37,538 nucleotides of DNA, taken from contig LBRD01000007.1 in the NCBI GenBank assembly GCA_000991245.1, positions 1 through 37,538 of the forward strand. Reading direction: 5' to 3'. A program made the translations under genes and the position numbers. The first letter of the stretch is position 1; every line of letters begins with the position of its first letter. Shown piece after piece: positions 1 to 6,883 of this stretch. Under the pieces are notes generated by a model. That model worked only from the letters and a program-made list of their open reading frames with translations, had not been told where the DNA came from and made no database searches. The stretch comes from Parcubacteria group bacterium GW2011_GWC1_36_108. GTDB taxonomy: Bacteria; Patescibacteriota; Minisyncoccia; Moranbacterales; GWC2-37-73.

Positions 1-92
1 CCATATCTTAGCAGATTTAGCCCCTTCAAGCTCATCTTGCGTTAGAATGGGTATTCATTTCAAGCTCATGTTGCATTGGAGTAGACTCGGGG

Positions 93-121
93 TTGACAAG
101 AAAACAATACTTTGTTAAGAT
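93..121 (+). promoter_or_regulatory. Promoter upstream of infA
   Basis: TTGACA (93-98), a 17 bp spacer, then TAAGAT (116-121). It lies about 125 bp upstream of infA and is the only good sigma70-type match between the left edge and the ribosomal protein genes. The rest of 1-250 holds no convincing gene; a short reverse-strand reading frame there has no start signal or recognisable content. Confidence 0.6.
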
Positions 122-250
122 TGCTATACGTTTTAGAAAAACTTAATAGCAAACACTGATTAGAGGAACTTACTATTTGAATTTCAAGAATGAGGATAGT
201 GTGTTGGAAGTAAATCCCCTCTATTTTTATGTTGTAATTGAAAGTAAAAT

Positions 251-475
251 ATGGCCCCAAAACAGGAAAAAGAATTGATAAAACTTGAGGGAACCATTAT
301 TGAAACGTTGCCAAGCACGACGTTTCGAGTGCGTTTGGACAATGGCCATGAAGTGCTTGCACATATTTCAGGAAGAATGAGAGTGAACTATATCAGGTTA
401 CTCCCCGGTGATCGTGTACTTATGGAAATGAGTCCATATGATCTAACAAAGGGACGAGTAACTCAAAGAATGTAA
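251..475 (+). CDS. infA: Translation initiation factor IF-1
   Basis: A 74-residue single OB-fold protein of the normal IF-1 length. It binds the 30S A-site during initiation with IF-2 and IF-3. Family landmarks visible are the IKLEGTI start, [19 protein letters not shown] and the C-terminal [11 protein letters not shown], which matches the usual YDLTRGRI.YR ending. It precedes rpmJ and rpsM, the usual order in the spc/alpha ribosomal cluster. There is no clear Shine-Dalgarno sequence before the ATG, as for most translation genes here. Confidence 0.97.
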   Translation: MAPKQEKELIKLEGTIIETLPSTTFRVRLDNGHEVLAHISGRMRVNYIRLLPGDRVLMEMSPYDLTKGRVTQRM

Positions 476-478
476 TAA

Positions 479-556
479 CTAATAACTAAAGACTCACAAC
501 TAATGACAATTGCCACATTGGTGATTGGAGAAAAAGTTATAAGTAGTTGGGTAGTG
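479..556 (+). repeat. Short-word spacer between infA and rpmJ
   Basis: The left part repeats AATAACTA-like words. The middle folds as CAAT..CCAC ATT GGTG..ATTG, and the right part carries AGTAGTTG, complementary to the left CAACTA. This is an imperfect example of the inverted-word spacers seen throughout the window. Confidence 0.4.
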
Positions 557-566
557 GATAAATTTT

Positions 567-680
567 ATGAAAGTACGAGCATCAGTTAAAAAAATGTGTG
601 CTAAATGTAAAATCGTTAGACGTAGAGGGCGAGTCTATGTGGTTTGTTCTACGCCAAAACATAAACAACGACAAGGATAA
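567..680 (+). CDS. rpmJ: 50S ribosomal protein L36
   Basis: A 37-residue protein beginning [15 protein letters not shown] and ending KHKQRQG. It has the zinc ribbon of the C-type L36: Cys11, Cys14, Cys27 and His32. The length is exactly that of the family. It lies between infA and rpsM, the canonical L36 position. It stabilises the large-subunit rRNA near the peptidyl transferase region. Gene finders often miss it because it is so short, but the reading is unambiguous. Confidence 0.96.
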   Translation: MKVRASVKKMCAKCKIVRRRGRVYVVCSTPKHKQRQG

Positions 681-785
681 AAATGATACGAATACGCGAA
701 TTAATGCGAATGTTGCAAATATGCAAATGACGCGAATGATTAGCATATTCGTGTATTAGCATAAATTCGCATAATTAGTATTATA
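681..785 (+). repeat. Inverted spacer repeat, family A copy 1
   Basis: The left arm contains GATACGAATACGCGAAT and ATGCAAATGACGCGAATG. The right arm contains GCATATTCGTGTATTAGCAT and ATTCGCAT, largely its reverse complement. The same words recur before rplM (copy 2) and rpsI (copy 3), each ending with TTAGTAT-AT just before the start codon. It can form a long imperfect hairpin inside the ribosomal operon. Confidence 0.8.
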
Positions 786-790
786 AAAAT

Positions 791-1177
791 ATGATAAGAA
801 TTGCCGGAATAAATCTTCCTGATGAAAAAAGAATAGAAATTGCTTTGACATATGTCTTTGGAATTGGACCTTCAACTAGCCGTAAGCTTTTGAAGCTTCT
901 TGAAATTGATATGACCACTCGCACGAAAGATCTTTCAGCTGAAGATGCGAACAGACTTCGCGACGAAATTGAAAAAAAATATAAAGTTGAAGGAGAATTG
1001 AAGCACGAAGTGAAAATGAATATTAAGCGACTTAAAGAAATCGGAAGTTATCGCGGAAGTCGACATCAAAAAGGACTTCCAGTGAACGGTCAGCGAACAA
1101 AGACCAATAGTAGAACAGTTCGAGGAAATGTTCGAAGAACTATGGGAAGTGGACGAAGATCAGAATCAAAGACATAG
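791..1177 (+). CDS. rpsM: 30S ribosomal protein S13
   Basis: A 128-residue S13 of the small-subunit head, which contacts tRNA and the 50S subunit. Visible landmarks are IAGINLPDEKRIEIALTYVFGIG at the N-terminus (helix-two-turn-helix region) and the basic tail with RGSRHQKGLPVNGQRTKTNSRT, both diagnostic. It is followed by rpsK, rpsD and rpoA as in the alpha operon. The start ATG follows an A/T-rich repeat with no Shine-Dalgarno site. Confidence 0.98.
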   Translation: MIRIAGINLPDEKRIEIALTYVFGIGPSTSRKLLKLLEIDMTTRTKDLSAEDANRLRDEIEKKYKVEGELKHEVKMNIKRLKEIGSYRGSRHQKGLPVNGQRTKTNSRTVRGNVRRTMGSGRRSESKT

Positions 1178-1182
1178 TAAAT

Positions 1183-1289
1183 AGCTTTTTAGGCATTAGC
1201 TTGTTAGCTTCTTAGCCTGAAGAGGAAATAAATTATAAACATTTTATAAAAAGCTTAAAAGCTGAGAAGCTAAGAAGCTAAAACCTGAT
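1183..1289 (+). repeat. Inverted spacer repeat, family B copy 1
   Basis: The left arm repeats TTAGCTTGTTAGCTTCTTAG. The right arm repeats AAGCTGAGAAGCTAAGAAGC and ends AGCTAAAACCTGATT shortly before the rpsK start. The arms are reverse complements with a roughly 30-40 bp AT-rich middle. Copy 2, before rpsD, carries the same ending. Confidence 0.8.
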
Positions 1290-1293
1290 TAAT

Positions 1294-1773
1294 ATGGCAG
1301 ATGAAATTAAAACAACTGAAGAAGTGATGGCTGAAGTTTCTTTGGAAACTGAGGTTGTTGGTGCTGCTGAGGCTGAGCAAGCTACAGAAGCTGAAACAAA
1401 GAAGAAGAAAAAGAAACTAAAAAGACAAATCTTAAAAGGTCAAGCTCATATTAAATGTACCTATAACAACACAATGGTGATGATTTCTGACGCCAATGGC
1501 GCAATGCTTGGATGGTCAAGTTCTGGATTATTGGGATTTAAGGGCGCAAAAAAAGCAACTCCATATGCAGCAACGCAAGTTGTGCATGATGTTTCAGAAA
1601 AAGTTAAGAAATATGGTATGCATGAATTGGATGTTTTCGTTAGAGGTGTTGGTAGCGGTCGTGAATCATCAATTCGATCATTAGCAAATAAAGGTTTTGA
1701 ACTTACTGCAATTAAAGATGTGACCCCAATTCCTCATAATGGATGCAGAGCGAAAAAACCAAGACGAGTATAA
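1294..1773 (+). CDS. rpsK: 30S ribosomal protein S11 with N-terminal extension
   Basis: The 159 residues contain a complete S11 core from about residue 40, with GQAHIKCTYNNTMVMISDANG and the ending VTPIPHNGCRAKKPRRV; the latter is the S11 C-terminal rRNA-binding tail. S11 forms the platform of the 30S subunit and binds the decoding region with S7 and S18. The first 35-45 residues are an extra tail, acidic first (several Glu) and then a KKKKKK block, absent in the usual 125-130 residue protein. A later start is possible, but no better-placed ATG precedes the core, so the extension is probably real. Confidence 0.97.
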   Translation: MADEIKTTEEVMAEVSLETEVVGAAEAEQATEAETKKKKKKLKRQILKGQAHIKCTYNNTMVMISDANGAMLGWSSSGLLGFKGAKKATPYAATQVVHDVSEKVKKYGMHELDVFVRGVGSGRESSIRSLANKGFELTAIKDVTPIPHNGCRAKKPRRV

Positions 1774-1778
1774 TTTTA

Positions 1779-1862
1779 ACAGCTTATTAGGCATTAGCTT
1801 CTCAGCTTCTCAGGAAATTATTTTTTCCTAAAAAGCTAAAAAGCTAAAAAGCTAAAACCTGA
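1779..1862 (+). repeat. Inverted spacer repeat, family B copy 2
   Basis: The left arm is TTAGCTTCTCAGCTTCTCAG and the right arm is AAAAAGCTAAAAAGCTAAAA ending AGCTAAAACCTGATTTT before the rpsD ATG. It uses the same word and the same 3' ending as the spacer before rpsK. Confidence 0.8.
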
Positions 1863-1866
1863 TTTT

Positions 1867-2502
1867 ATGGCACGAGATTTATTAGGATCAAAATGTAAGA
1901 GATGTCGCAGAGCTCAAGAAAAGCTTTTCTTGAAAGGTGACCGATGTAATAGTGCAAAATGCGCTATTTCGCGTCGTCCATATGCACCGGGTGTTCATGG
2001 TAAAAACATTTCTCGAGGATTGAGCGAATTTGGAAAGCAACTCGCGATGAAACAACGTATTAAGAGAATGTATGGAGTCTTGGAAAGACAGTTTCGTAAG
2101 CACTATGATGAAATTAGCAATAAGCCAGGTGTTACTGGAGACTTGCTGATGACACGACTTGAAATGCGATTGGATAATGTTGTTCGCAAAATGGGACTAG
2201 CATCTTCTCCAATTCAAGCCAGACAACTGGTAACTCACGGAGCATTTCTGGTTAACGGCAAAAAACTTACAATTCCTTCTTGTTGGGTTAAGGTTGGCGA
2301 CGTTATTTCAGTTAAAGAATCAAAGAAAGGAAACGCATATTTTGTAAATCAGATTCAGACTCTCGCTAATAAGAAAGATTTTCCGCGCTGGATTCAGTTT
2401 AATCAATCAAAGTTGGAAGGCACAGTTATTTCATTGCCAACCCGCGAAGATGTGGGAGTGCATGTTGATCCGCAAATGGTTGTTGAATCATATTCACGTT
2501 AA
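1867..2502 (+). CDS. rpsD: 30S ribosomal protein S4, zinc type
   Basis: A 211-residue primary rRNA-binding protein that nucleates 30S assembly. The N-terminal zinc site is intact at Cys10, Cys13, Cys27 and Cys32, the spacing of the Thermus-type (C+) S4. The S4 RNA-binding domain lies around residues 98-160 (LEMRLDNVVRKMGLASS, QARQLVTHGAFLVNG). The C-terminus VDPQMVVESYSR matches the family's ending. It sits between rpsK and rpoA, the alpha-operon order. Confidence 0.98.
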   Translation: MARDLLGSKCKRCRRAQEKLFLKGDRCNSAKCAISRRPYAPGVHGKNISRGLSEFGKQLAMKQRIKRMYGVLERQFRKHYDEISNKPGVTGDLLMTRLEMRLDNVVRKMGLASSPIQARQLVTHGAFLVNGKKLTIPSCWVKVGDVISVKESKKGNAYFVNQIQTLANKKDFPRWIQFNQSKLEGTVISLPTREDVGVHVDPQMVVESYSR

Positions 2503-2597
2503 TATTGTTTTTGTTTAGAGCTTTATTTAACTTTTTTAATTGAAAAACGCTTTTCTTGTTCCGCCCAGCGGGATGATTAATGTGTTAGAAAGAGGAT

Positions 2598-3563
2598 ATG
2601 CAAATAGTGTCGCTTCCTCAAAAGCCAAAATACACCCCAATTGATCAGAATAGTGGGAAATTCGAAATTATGGGATGTTATCCGGGTTATGGTATGACCC
2701 TTGGTAATGCGCTTAGGCGTGTTCTTTTAGCATCTCTAGAAGGTGCAGCAGTTACATCAGTAAAAATCAAAGGTGTTTCTCATGAATTTTCAACTCTCGA
2801 TGGAGTTATGGAAGATGCAGTGCAGATCATTTTGAATCTTAAGAAGATTCGTTTTAAAATGCACAGCGAAGAACCTGTAAAAGTTAGTCTTAAATTCAAA
2901 GGAGAAGGAAAGGTTACTGCAAAAGAAATTAAATGTCCTTCAAGTGTGGAAGTTGTTAATACTGATCAGATCATTGCTACTGTTACTGATAAGAAAGTTG
3001 AATTTGAGATGGAATTGGAAATTTCCCGTGGTTTGGGATATGTGCCGATTGATCAACAAAATAGACCAGAAAAGGAAATTGGTGTTATTGCGATTGACGC
3101 AGTTTACACACCGATTCGTCGAGTGAATTATGAAGTTGAAAATATGCGCGTTGGAAAAAGAACTGATTATAACAAAATTACGCTCGAAGTTGTTACTGAT
3201 GGAAGCATTACTCCTGAAGAAGCATTCAAAAAAGCTGTTGTTATCTTGGTAGAACAATTTTCAGTGCTTGGTGGTATTGAAGTGATTGAAGAAGCTAAGG
3301 AAGTTGAAGTAAAAGAGGCTGTGATTGTTGAAGAAAAAGCTGCTGTAGAAGAAGCTGTTGATCCTTTGAAGATCAAAGTCACTGAATTGAAAAATCTTTC
3401 AACAAGAACGCTTAATGTGCTTGAAGCAAGTAAAATTGCTAAAATCAAGGATATTGCAAAATTAAACGAAGAAGGATTGCTCGCATTGGAAGGTATGGGC
3501 GACAAGGGAGTAAAGGAAATTAAAAAAGCTATAGGAGAATTTGGAATAACATTAAAACAGTAA
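2598..3563 (+). CDS. rpoA: RNA polymerase alpha subunit
   Basis: A 321-residue alpha subunit. The N-terminal dimerisation/assembly domain is recognised by GYGMTLGNALRRVLLASLEG and PIRRVNYEVENMRVG. The C-terminal domain (about 255-321) contains LKNLSTRTLNVLEASKIAKI, the helix-hairpin-helix that contacts UP elements and activators. A Glu/Val/Lys-rich linker (about 232-254) joins them. Both domains are present, so activator-dependent transcription is possible in this organism. It lies after rpsD and before rplQ, as in most bacteria. Confidence 0.98.
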   Translation: MQIVSLPQKPKYTPIDQNSGKFEIMGCYPGYGMTLGNALRRVLLASLEGAAVTSVKIKGVSHEFSTLDGVMEDAVQIILNLKKIRFKMHSEEPVKVSLKFKGEGKVTAKEIKCPSSVEVVNTDQIIATVTDKKVEFEMELEISRGLGYVPIDQQNRPEKEIGVIAIDAVYTPIRRVNYEVENMRVGKRTDYNKITLEVVTDGSITPEEAFKKAVVILVEQFSVLGGIEVIEEAKEVEVKEAVIVEEKAAVEEAVDPLKIKVTELKNLSTRTLNVLEASKIAKIKDIAKLNEEGLLALEGMGDKGVKEIKKAIGEFGITLKQ

Positions 3564-3665
3564 AGTGTAAGGTTATAAAGTCGAAAGTTATAAAGTCAAA
3601 TAGAGTCGCTTTAGCGACATGCAAAGCAACTTTATGAACCTTAAAACTTTATGAACTTTTAACTA
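3564..3665 (+). repeat. Inverted spacer repeat, family C
   Basis: The left arm repeats GTTATAAAGTCGAAAGTTAT; the right arm repeats AACTTTATGAACCTTAAAAC, its approximate complement. A small GTCGC TTTA GCGAC hairpin sits in the middle. A related GTTATAAAG word recurs before trxA (25436-25462). Confidence 0.7.
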
Positions 3666-3671
3666 ATAGAT

Positions 3672-4037
3672 ATGAATCATCTCGGAAGAACTAGAAAATT
3701 TAGTAGAGTGAAAAAACAACGAGTAGCGCTTCTTAAAACGCTCTTGGGTAGTTTTATTATGAAAGAAAAGATAACAACCACAGAAGCAAAAGCAAAAGAA
3801 ATCAAGCCAATGATGGATAAACTTATCACAAAAGTGAAAAAGATTTCCAATGATGAGACGAAAAAGGTTGCTGTGCTTAGAGATTTGAGAAAAAACCTTC
3901 CTTTGGTTGCTGTTAAAAAACTTTCTGGTGAGTTTGCCCAGAAGTTTTCTCAGCGTCAAAGCGGTTATACTCGAATTTTGAAAATCGCACAACGAAAAAG
4001 CGATGGAGCACAAATGGCAGTAATAGAATTCGTTTAA
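3672..4037 (+). CDS. rplQ: 50S ribosomal protein L17
   Basis: A 121-residue L17, close to the family length, at the polypeptide exit side of the large subunit. The N-terminal block HLGRTRKFSRVKKQRVALLK and TTEAKAKEIKPMMDKLITK are diagnostic, as is GGYTRI-like SGYTRILKIAQRKSDGAQMA near the C-terminus. It directly follows rpoA, the conserved alpha-operon ending. No Shine-Dalgarno site precedes it. Confidence 0.97.
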   Translation: MNHLGRTRKFSRVKKQRVALLKTLLGSFIMKEKITTTEAKAKEIKPMMDKLITKVKKISNDETKKVAVLRDLRKNLPLVAVKKLSGEFAQKFSQRQSGYTRILKIAQRKSDGAQMAVIEFV

Positions 4038-4142
4038 AACGATACGAATACGCGAATCAATGCGAATGATGCAAATATGCAAATGGAATTCGTATTCGCA
4101 TATTCGTGTATTAGCATAAAATTCGCATTATTAGTATTATAA
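4038..4142 (+). repeat. Inverted spacer repeat, family A copy 2
   Basis: Same words as at 681-785: GATACGAATACGCGAAT and GATGCAAATATGCAAATG on the left, GCATATTCGTGTATTAGCAT and ATTCGCATTATTAGTATTAT on the right, ending four bases before the rplM ATG. Confidence 0.8.
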
Positions 4143-4146
4143 ATTT

Positions 4147-4539
4147 ATGAACAGACAATATCACCTCTTTGATGCTCAGGGAAAAGTGCTAGGTAGACTG
4201 GCAACTGAAATTGCAAAGATATTAAGTGGCCGAAATAAAGTTGACTACGTTCCTCATATTGATGGAGGGGATTTCGTTATCGTCATCAATGCGGACAAGA
4301 TTCGTGTTACTGGTAACAAAATGGAAGGAAAGATATATCACAAATACAGCGGATATCCTGGTGGAATTTCATCAATTGCGCTCAAAGACTTGTTGGTTAA
4401 GGATGCTGGTAAGGTTATCCAAAACGCTGTATATGGAATGCTTCCAAAAAACAAGCTTAGAGACAAAATGATGCTTCGATTGACTGCTGTTGCTGGAGAA
4501 GATCATGGATGTAAAACGACTATTAATATAACGCACTAA
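4147..4539 (+). CDS. rplM: 50S ribosomal protein L13
   Basis: A 130-residue L13, an early-assembly protein of the 50S subunit. Landmarks are LGRLATEIAKILSGRNKVDY, VPHIDGGDFVIVINADKI, VTGNKMEGKIYHKYSGYPGG and AVYGMLPKNKLRDKMMLRL. It is about 10 residues shorter at the N-terminus than the E. coli protein, starting at the equivalent of its WYVVDA strand. It pairs with rpsI downstream, the widespread L13-S9 couple that shares one transcript. Confidence 0.97.
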   Translation: MNRQYHLFDAQGKVLGRLATEIAKILSGRNKVDYVPHIDGGDFVIVINADKIRVTGNKMEGKIYHKYSGYPGGISSIALKDLLVKDAGKVIQNAVYGMLPKNKLRDKMMLRLTAVAGEDHGCKTTINITH

Positions 4540-4547
4540 TTTAAAAA

Positions 4548-4665
4548 TAATACGAATACGCGAATTTATGCGTATGATGCAAATATGCCAATGACGCGAA
4601 TGCATGACTCAAAATGATTCGCATATTCGCGTATTAGCATAGGGATTCGCATCATTAGTATCATA
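4548..4665 (+). repeat. Inverted spacer repeat, family A copy 3
   Basis: Third copy of the AATACGCGAAT / GCATATTCGCGTATTAGCAT element, ending TTAGTATCATAAT before rpsI. The outer arms, AATACGCGAAT and ATTCGCGTATT, are perfect complements in this copy. Confidence 0.8.
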
Positions 4666-4669
4666 ATAT

Positions 4670-5260
4670 ATGGCAGTAAAAAAAGTAGAGAAAACTGAAA
4701 AAGTTGTAAAACCTAAGGCAGTCAAGGTTGTAAAACCAAAAGCTGAAAAGGTTGTTAAGGTTGCAAAAAAAGTTGTTAAAAAAGAAATAGCTCCAAAGAT
4801 TGAAAAGGAAAAGGTTGCTGCTGAACCAGTTGTTAAGGAAAAGGTTGCAAAAAAGATTGCCGGTGTTTATTTTTATGCTGTTGGACGAAGAAAAACTTCT
4901 GTTGCTCAGGTACGATTATATGAAAATGACAAGGCTACTGAAAATGACATCATTATCAATGACAAAAAATTGAAAGATTATTTTCCAACAATTTCACTTC
5001 AAAACAATTTGCTTTCACCACTTAAGGCTGTTGGAATGCATAACAAATTTTCAATGACAGTATTGGTGCGAGGCGGTGGTGTGACTGGTCAAGTCGAAGC
5101 AGTTCGCTTGGGAATCGCTCGCGCATTGGTTGTTTTTAATGCTGAACTTAAAAAGACCTTGAAAGATTTGGGACTTATGACTCGCGATGCTCGTGAAGTT
5201 GAACGAAAGAAAGCCGGACTCAAGAAAGCCCGAAAAGCTCCACAGTGGGCAAAACGATAA
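4670..5260 (+). CDS. rpsI: 30S ribosomal protein S9 with Lys-rich N-terminal tail
   Basis: The 196 residues contain a full S9 from about residue 65: YAVGRRKTSVAQVRLYEN, the glycine-rich VRGGGVTGQVEAVRLGIARA and the extended C-terminal tail ending KAPQWAKR, whose terminal Lys-Arg reaches P-site tRNA. The first 60-65 residues are a repeated Lys-Val-Val-Lys-Pro-Lys tail absent from standard 130-residue S9. It is low complexity and very basic, so it probably binds rRNA. It is the last gene of the ribosomal run and is followed by a strong terminator. Confidence 0.97.
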   Translation: MAVKKVEKTEKVVKPKAVKVVKPKAEKVVKVAKKVVKKEIAPKIEKEKVAAEPVVKEKVAKKIAGVYFYAVGRRKTSVAQVRLYENDKATENDIIINDKKLKDYFPTISLQNNLLSPLKAVGMHNKFSMTVLVRGGGVTGQVEAVRLGIARALVVFNAELKKTLKDLGLMTRDAREVERKKAGLKKARKAPQWAKR

Positions 5261-5274
5261 CAAAAATATTTACG

Positions 5275-5303
5275 AAACACCTCCTTTGCTGGGGGTGTTT
5301 TTT
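5275..5303 (+). terminator. Intrinsic terminator after rpsI
   Basis: Stem AAACACCTCC / GGGGGTGTTT (one G-T pair) with a 6 nt loop and a T run, 14 bp after the rpsI stop. It closes the ribosomal operon. Confidence 0.9.
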
Positions 5304-5312
5304 GTTGCTCTA

Positions 5313-5340
5313 TTGACTTTTTTTATTGTTGCTATACCAT
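5313..5340 (+). promoter_or_regulatory. Probable promoter of the 87-residue gene
   Basis: TTGACT (5313-5318) with a TATACCAT region at 5333-5340; the best -10 reading is TACCAT at 16 bp spacing. It lies immediately after the rpsI terminator. Confidence 0.5.
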
Positions 5341-5377
5341 TAACTCAAGTTCATATTATCTAAAGGAGGGATGGCTA

Positions 5378-5641
5378 ATGTTAAAAGAATTTCGAGTTAC
5401 ATTTAGGATCCATCAATTTGGACGCGAGAAAATACAGGTTCCAGAGGGTGCTTTGTTTATTCGCCTTTATTATGATCCTGAAAGCTGGAATTTAACCCTT
5501 TATTTCATGTATCAGGATCCACAAGAAGTATTGGAAGAGCGTACTATTATTTTCAATAATAAGACCCCTTATCGCAATGTTGATTACTATTTGGGTAAAT
5601 TCATGGCGAAAACAACTTCGTGGTATGTTTATTATGAGTAA
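5378..5641 (+). CDS. Small orphan protein, 87 residues
   Basis: Not firmly recognised. The composition is beta-rich and aromatic: a positively charged start, then QVPEGALFIRLYYDPESWNL, and a Tyr-rich ending YLGKFMAKTTSWYVYYE. The pattern of an early PxGA, a central strand pair and a late YLG..W..Y resembles the small DUF7352-type proteins often found in phages, but this is from memory and weak. The start is set by an excellent Shine-Dalgarno AAAGGAGG at 5362-5369, 8 nt from the ATG; an ATG at 5371 is too close to it. The gene is monocistronic, with its own promoter and two terminators. Confidence 0.75.
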   Translation: MLKEFRVTFRIHQFGREKIQVPEGALFIRLYYDPESWNLTLYFMYQDPQEVLEERTIIFNNKTPYRNVDYYLGKFMAKTTSWYVYYE

Positions 5642-5650
5642 TACGCCATC

Positions 5651-5696
5651 GGCTTGTGAATTGTCTAGAAACCTAGACTTTTCGCAAGCCTTTTTT
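5651..5696 (+). terminator. Branched terminator of the 87-residue gene
   Basis: Outer stem GGCTTGTGAA / TTCGCAAGCC enclosing a TGTCTAG..CTAGAC hairpin, then TTTTTT. A near copy follows the gene at 6233-6571. Confidence 0.88.
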
Positions 5697-5702
5697 AATA
5701 CC

Positions 5703-5730
5703 AAAAAACGCATTTCACAATGCGTTTTTT
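5703..5730. terminator. Second, bidirectional terminator
   Basis: Perfect stem AAAAAACGCATT / AATGCGTTTTTT with a 4 nt loop; A and T runs allow termination on both strands. It is repeated almost exactly at 6654-6681. Confidence 0.85.
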
Positions 5731-5974
5731 GTCATTCCGGACTTGATTAGGAATCCAGGATTTCACACAAGACCAATTTCCACATTTCTTTTTCCCGCAA
5801 AAAGAAACCTGGAGGAAAGAAAAGCTCGCACCGGATGAAGATACTGTGGCAAAAACTTCTTGTCATTCCTGCGTAGGCAGGAATCCAGGATATTACCTGA
5901 AATAAAAAAAGAAACAGGAAACCTTTTGCTGGTAGAGATAAATCCTGGATCCCGGGTCAAGCCCGGGACGACAT
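5731..5974. repeat. REP-like GTCATTCC / GGAATCCAGGA elements
   Basis: Three palindromic units: GTCATTCC..GGAATCCAGGA at 5731-5760, GTCATTCC TGCGTAGGCA GGAATCC at 5862-5890, and an inverted unit, ATCCTGGATCCCGGG..CCCGGGACGAC, at 5943-5972. The last two face each other and could form one large structure. No convincing coding region is visible between 5731 and 6130; reading frames here merely run through the repeats. Confidence 0.75.
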
Positions 5975-5998
5975 TGATATGTCGATTTCTTAACGCTC

Positions 5999-6014
5999 TC
6001 CGCCAGCTGGCGGA
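5999..6014. repeat. 16 bp palindrome TCCGCC(A/G)GCTGGCGGA
   Basis: TCCGCCAGCTGGCGGA; a one-base variant with G occurs at 6861-6876 at the 3' end of the PEGA gene. Confidence 0.6.
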
Positions 6015-6090
6015 ACTTGTTTTTGCCTACGTACTTCATATGCCAAAAAAATACAGATACAAAATTCATAAGATTTTGATGTGCAAATAA

Positions 6091-6113
6091 TGCCTAAAGC
6101 AAGGCGTTTTTTG
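6091..6113 (+). terminator. Weak terminator-like hairpin
   Basis: GCCT AAAGCA AGGC followed by GTTTTTTG. No gene is recognised directly upstream; it may insulate the next promoter. Confidence 0.35.
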
Positions 6114-6131
6114 TATGTGGAAAATTTACTA

Positions 6132-6160
6132 TTGACTTTTTGCTGGAAAAGGAGTATAAT
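6132..6160 (+). promoter_or_regulatory. Strong promoter of the 112-residue gene
   Basis: TTGACT (6132-6137), 17 bp spacer, perfect TATAAT (6155-6160). The spacer begins TTTTG and ends AAGGAG, as in the promoter at 20778-20806. The predicted transcript begins with a hairpin, TCTGGC..GCCAGA (6167-6187), then GGGT..ACCC, then the Shine-Dalgarno site. Confidence 0.88.
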
Positions 6161-6232
6161 TTAATATCTGGCTGAAATAGTGCCAGAATATTAAAACAAG
6201 GGTCGTAATGAACCCTCTCAAAGGAGAAAATC

Positions 6233-6571
6233 ATGAATTTAAAAAGAGTTAGTATTGTTCACGGAAACAAGTTGCGCGAGTTCATTGATAAAAATTCTGA
6301 AATAAGAACATCTAAAGGAATGATTGCTGCTACTGAGCGCGCGTGGGAACTTCAATGGGATGCTGTATCAGGAGGTGATCAACTCTTGTTTGATCACAAG
6401 ATTGTTAAACTTTTGCATGATGCCGCAAGGATAAGTTTTTATTTTTCAATGCAGGGTGGAGACGCGATAACATTGTCAATGTGCACATTTAATAGTAGAG
6501 AGCGTGAAGCTTCCTGCATCTATCATTGTGCATTTGGAATCATGAGTGGCAAGGAAGTATCTTATATTTGA
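6233..6571 (+). CDS. Small orphan protein, 112 residues
   Basis: Not recognised. It is soluble-looking and mixed alpha/beta: a basic N-terminus, a helical middle (IAATERAWELQWDAV), and a C-terminal half with three Cys (SMCTF, SCIYHC). There is no signal peptide or membrane segment. AAAGGAG at 6220-6226 lies 6 nt before the ATG and fixes the start; the stop is TGA. Promoter, 5' hairpin leader and tandem terminators are all strong, which suggests high or conditional expression. The terminators nearly duplicate those of the 87-residue gene, so the two may be one co-regulated pair; the proteins themselves share no obvious similarity. Confidence 0.75.
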   Translation: MNLKRVSIVHGNKLREFIDKNSEIRTSKGMIAATERAWELQWDAVSGGDQLLFDHKIVKLLHDAARISFYFSMQGGDAITLSMCTFNSREREASCIYHCAFGIMSGKEVSYI

Positions 6572-6604
6572 GAATATAAAGTTGACGAACTTATACGCAG
6601 ATTT

Positions 6605-6648
6605 GGCTTGTGAATGTCTGGAAACTCAGACTTCATAAGCCTTTTTTT
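6605..6648 (+). terminator. Branched terminator of the 112-residue gene
   Basis: GGCTTGTGAA..TTCATAAGCC outer stem with an inner GTCT..AGAC hairpin and a T7 run; a near copy of 5651-5696. Confidence 0.88.
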
Positions 6649-6653
6649 ATACC

Positions 6654-6681
6654 AAAAAACGCATCTCATAATGCGTTTTTC
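6654..6681. terminator. Second, bidirectional terminator
   Basis: AAAAAACGCAT / ATGCGTTTTT with loop CTCATA, a near copy of 5703-5730. Confidence 0.8.
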
Positions 6682-6686
6682 TTTTG

Positions 6687-6803
6687 TGCCATTCTCAGCT
6701 TGCTGTGCCCGCCTTTGGAGGGACTGGGAATCCAGCCGTACTAAGTATCATAATTCTAGCAATAAACACGTAACCTGGATTCCCGTTTTCACGGGAATGA
6801 CAA
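6687..6803. repeat. REP-like elements, diverged copy
   Basis: GCCATTCTCAGC..GGGAATCCAG at 6687-6735 faces CCTGGATTCCCG TTTT CACGGGAATGAC at 6774-6802. This is the same facing pair as at 5862-5972 and 14837-14954. No gene is visible between 6682 and the PEGA gene. Confidence 0.7.
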
Positions 6804-6883
6804 TGTGGATGCGTTTTTCTTTTTGTGTATTTTCCTAAGAAGCTATAACCTACAACCTAATCCGCCGGCTGGCGGACTAGCAC

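Noticed and set aside
5860-6090. Open reading frame of 76 codons
   Set aside because: It runs through the REP-like palindromes, has no Shine-Dalgarno site and its sequence is translated repeat.
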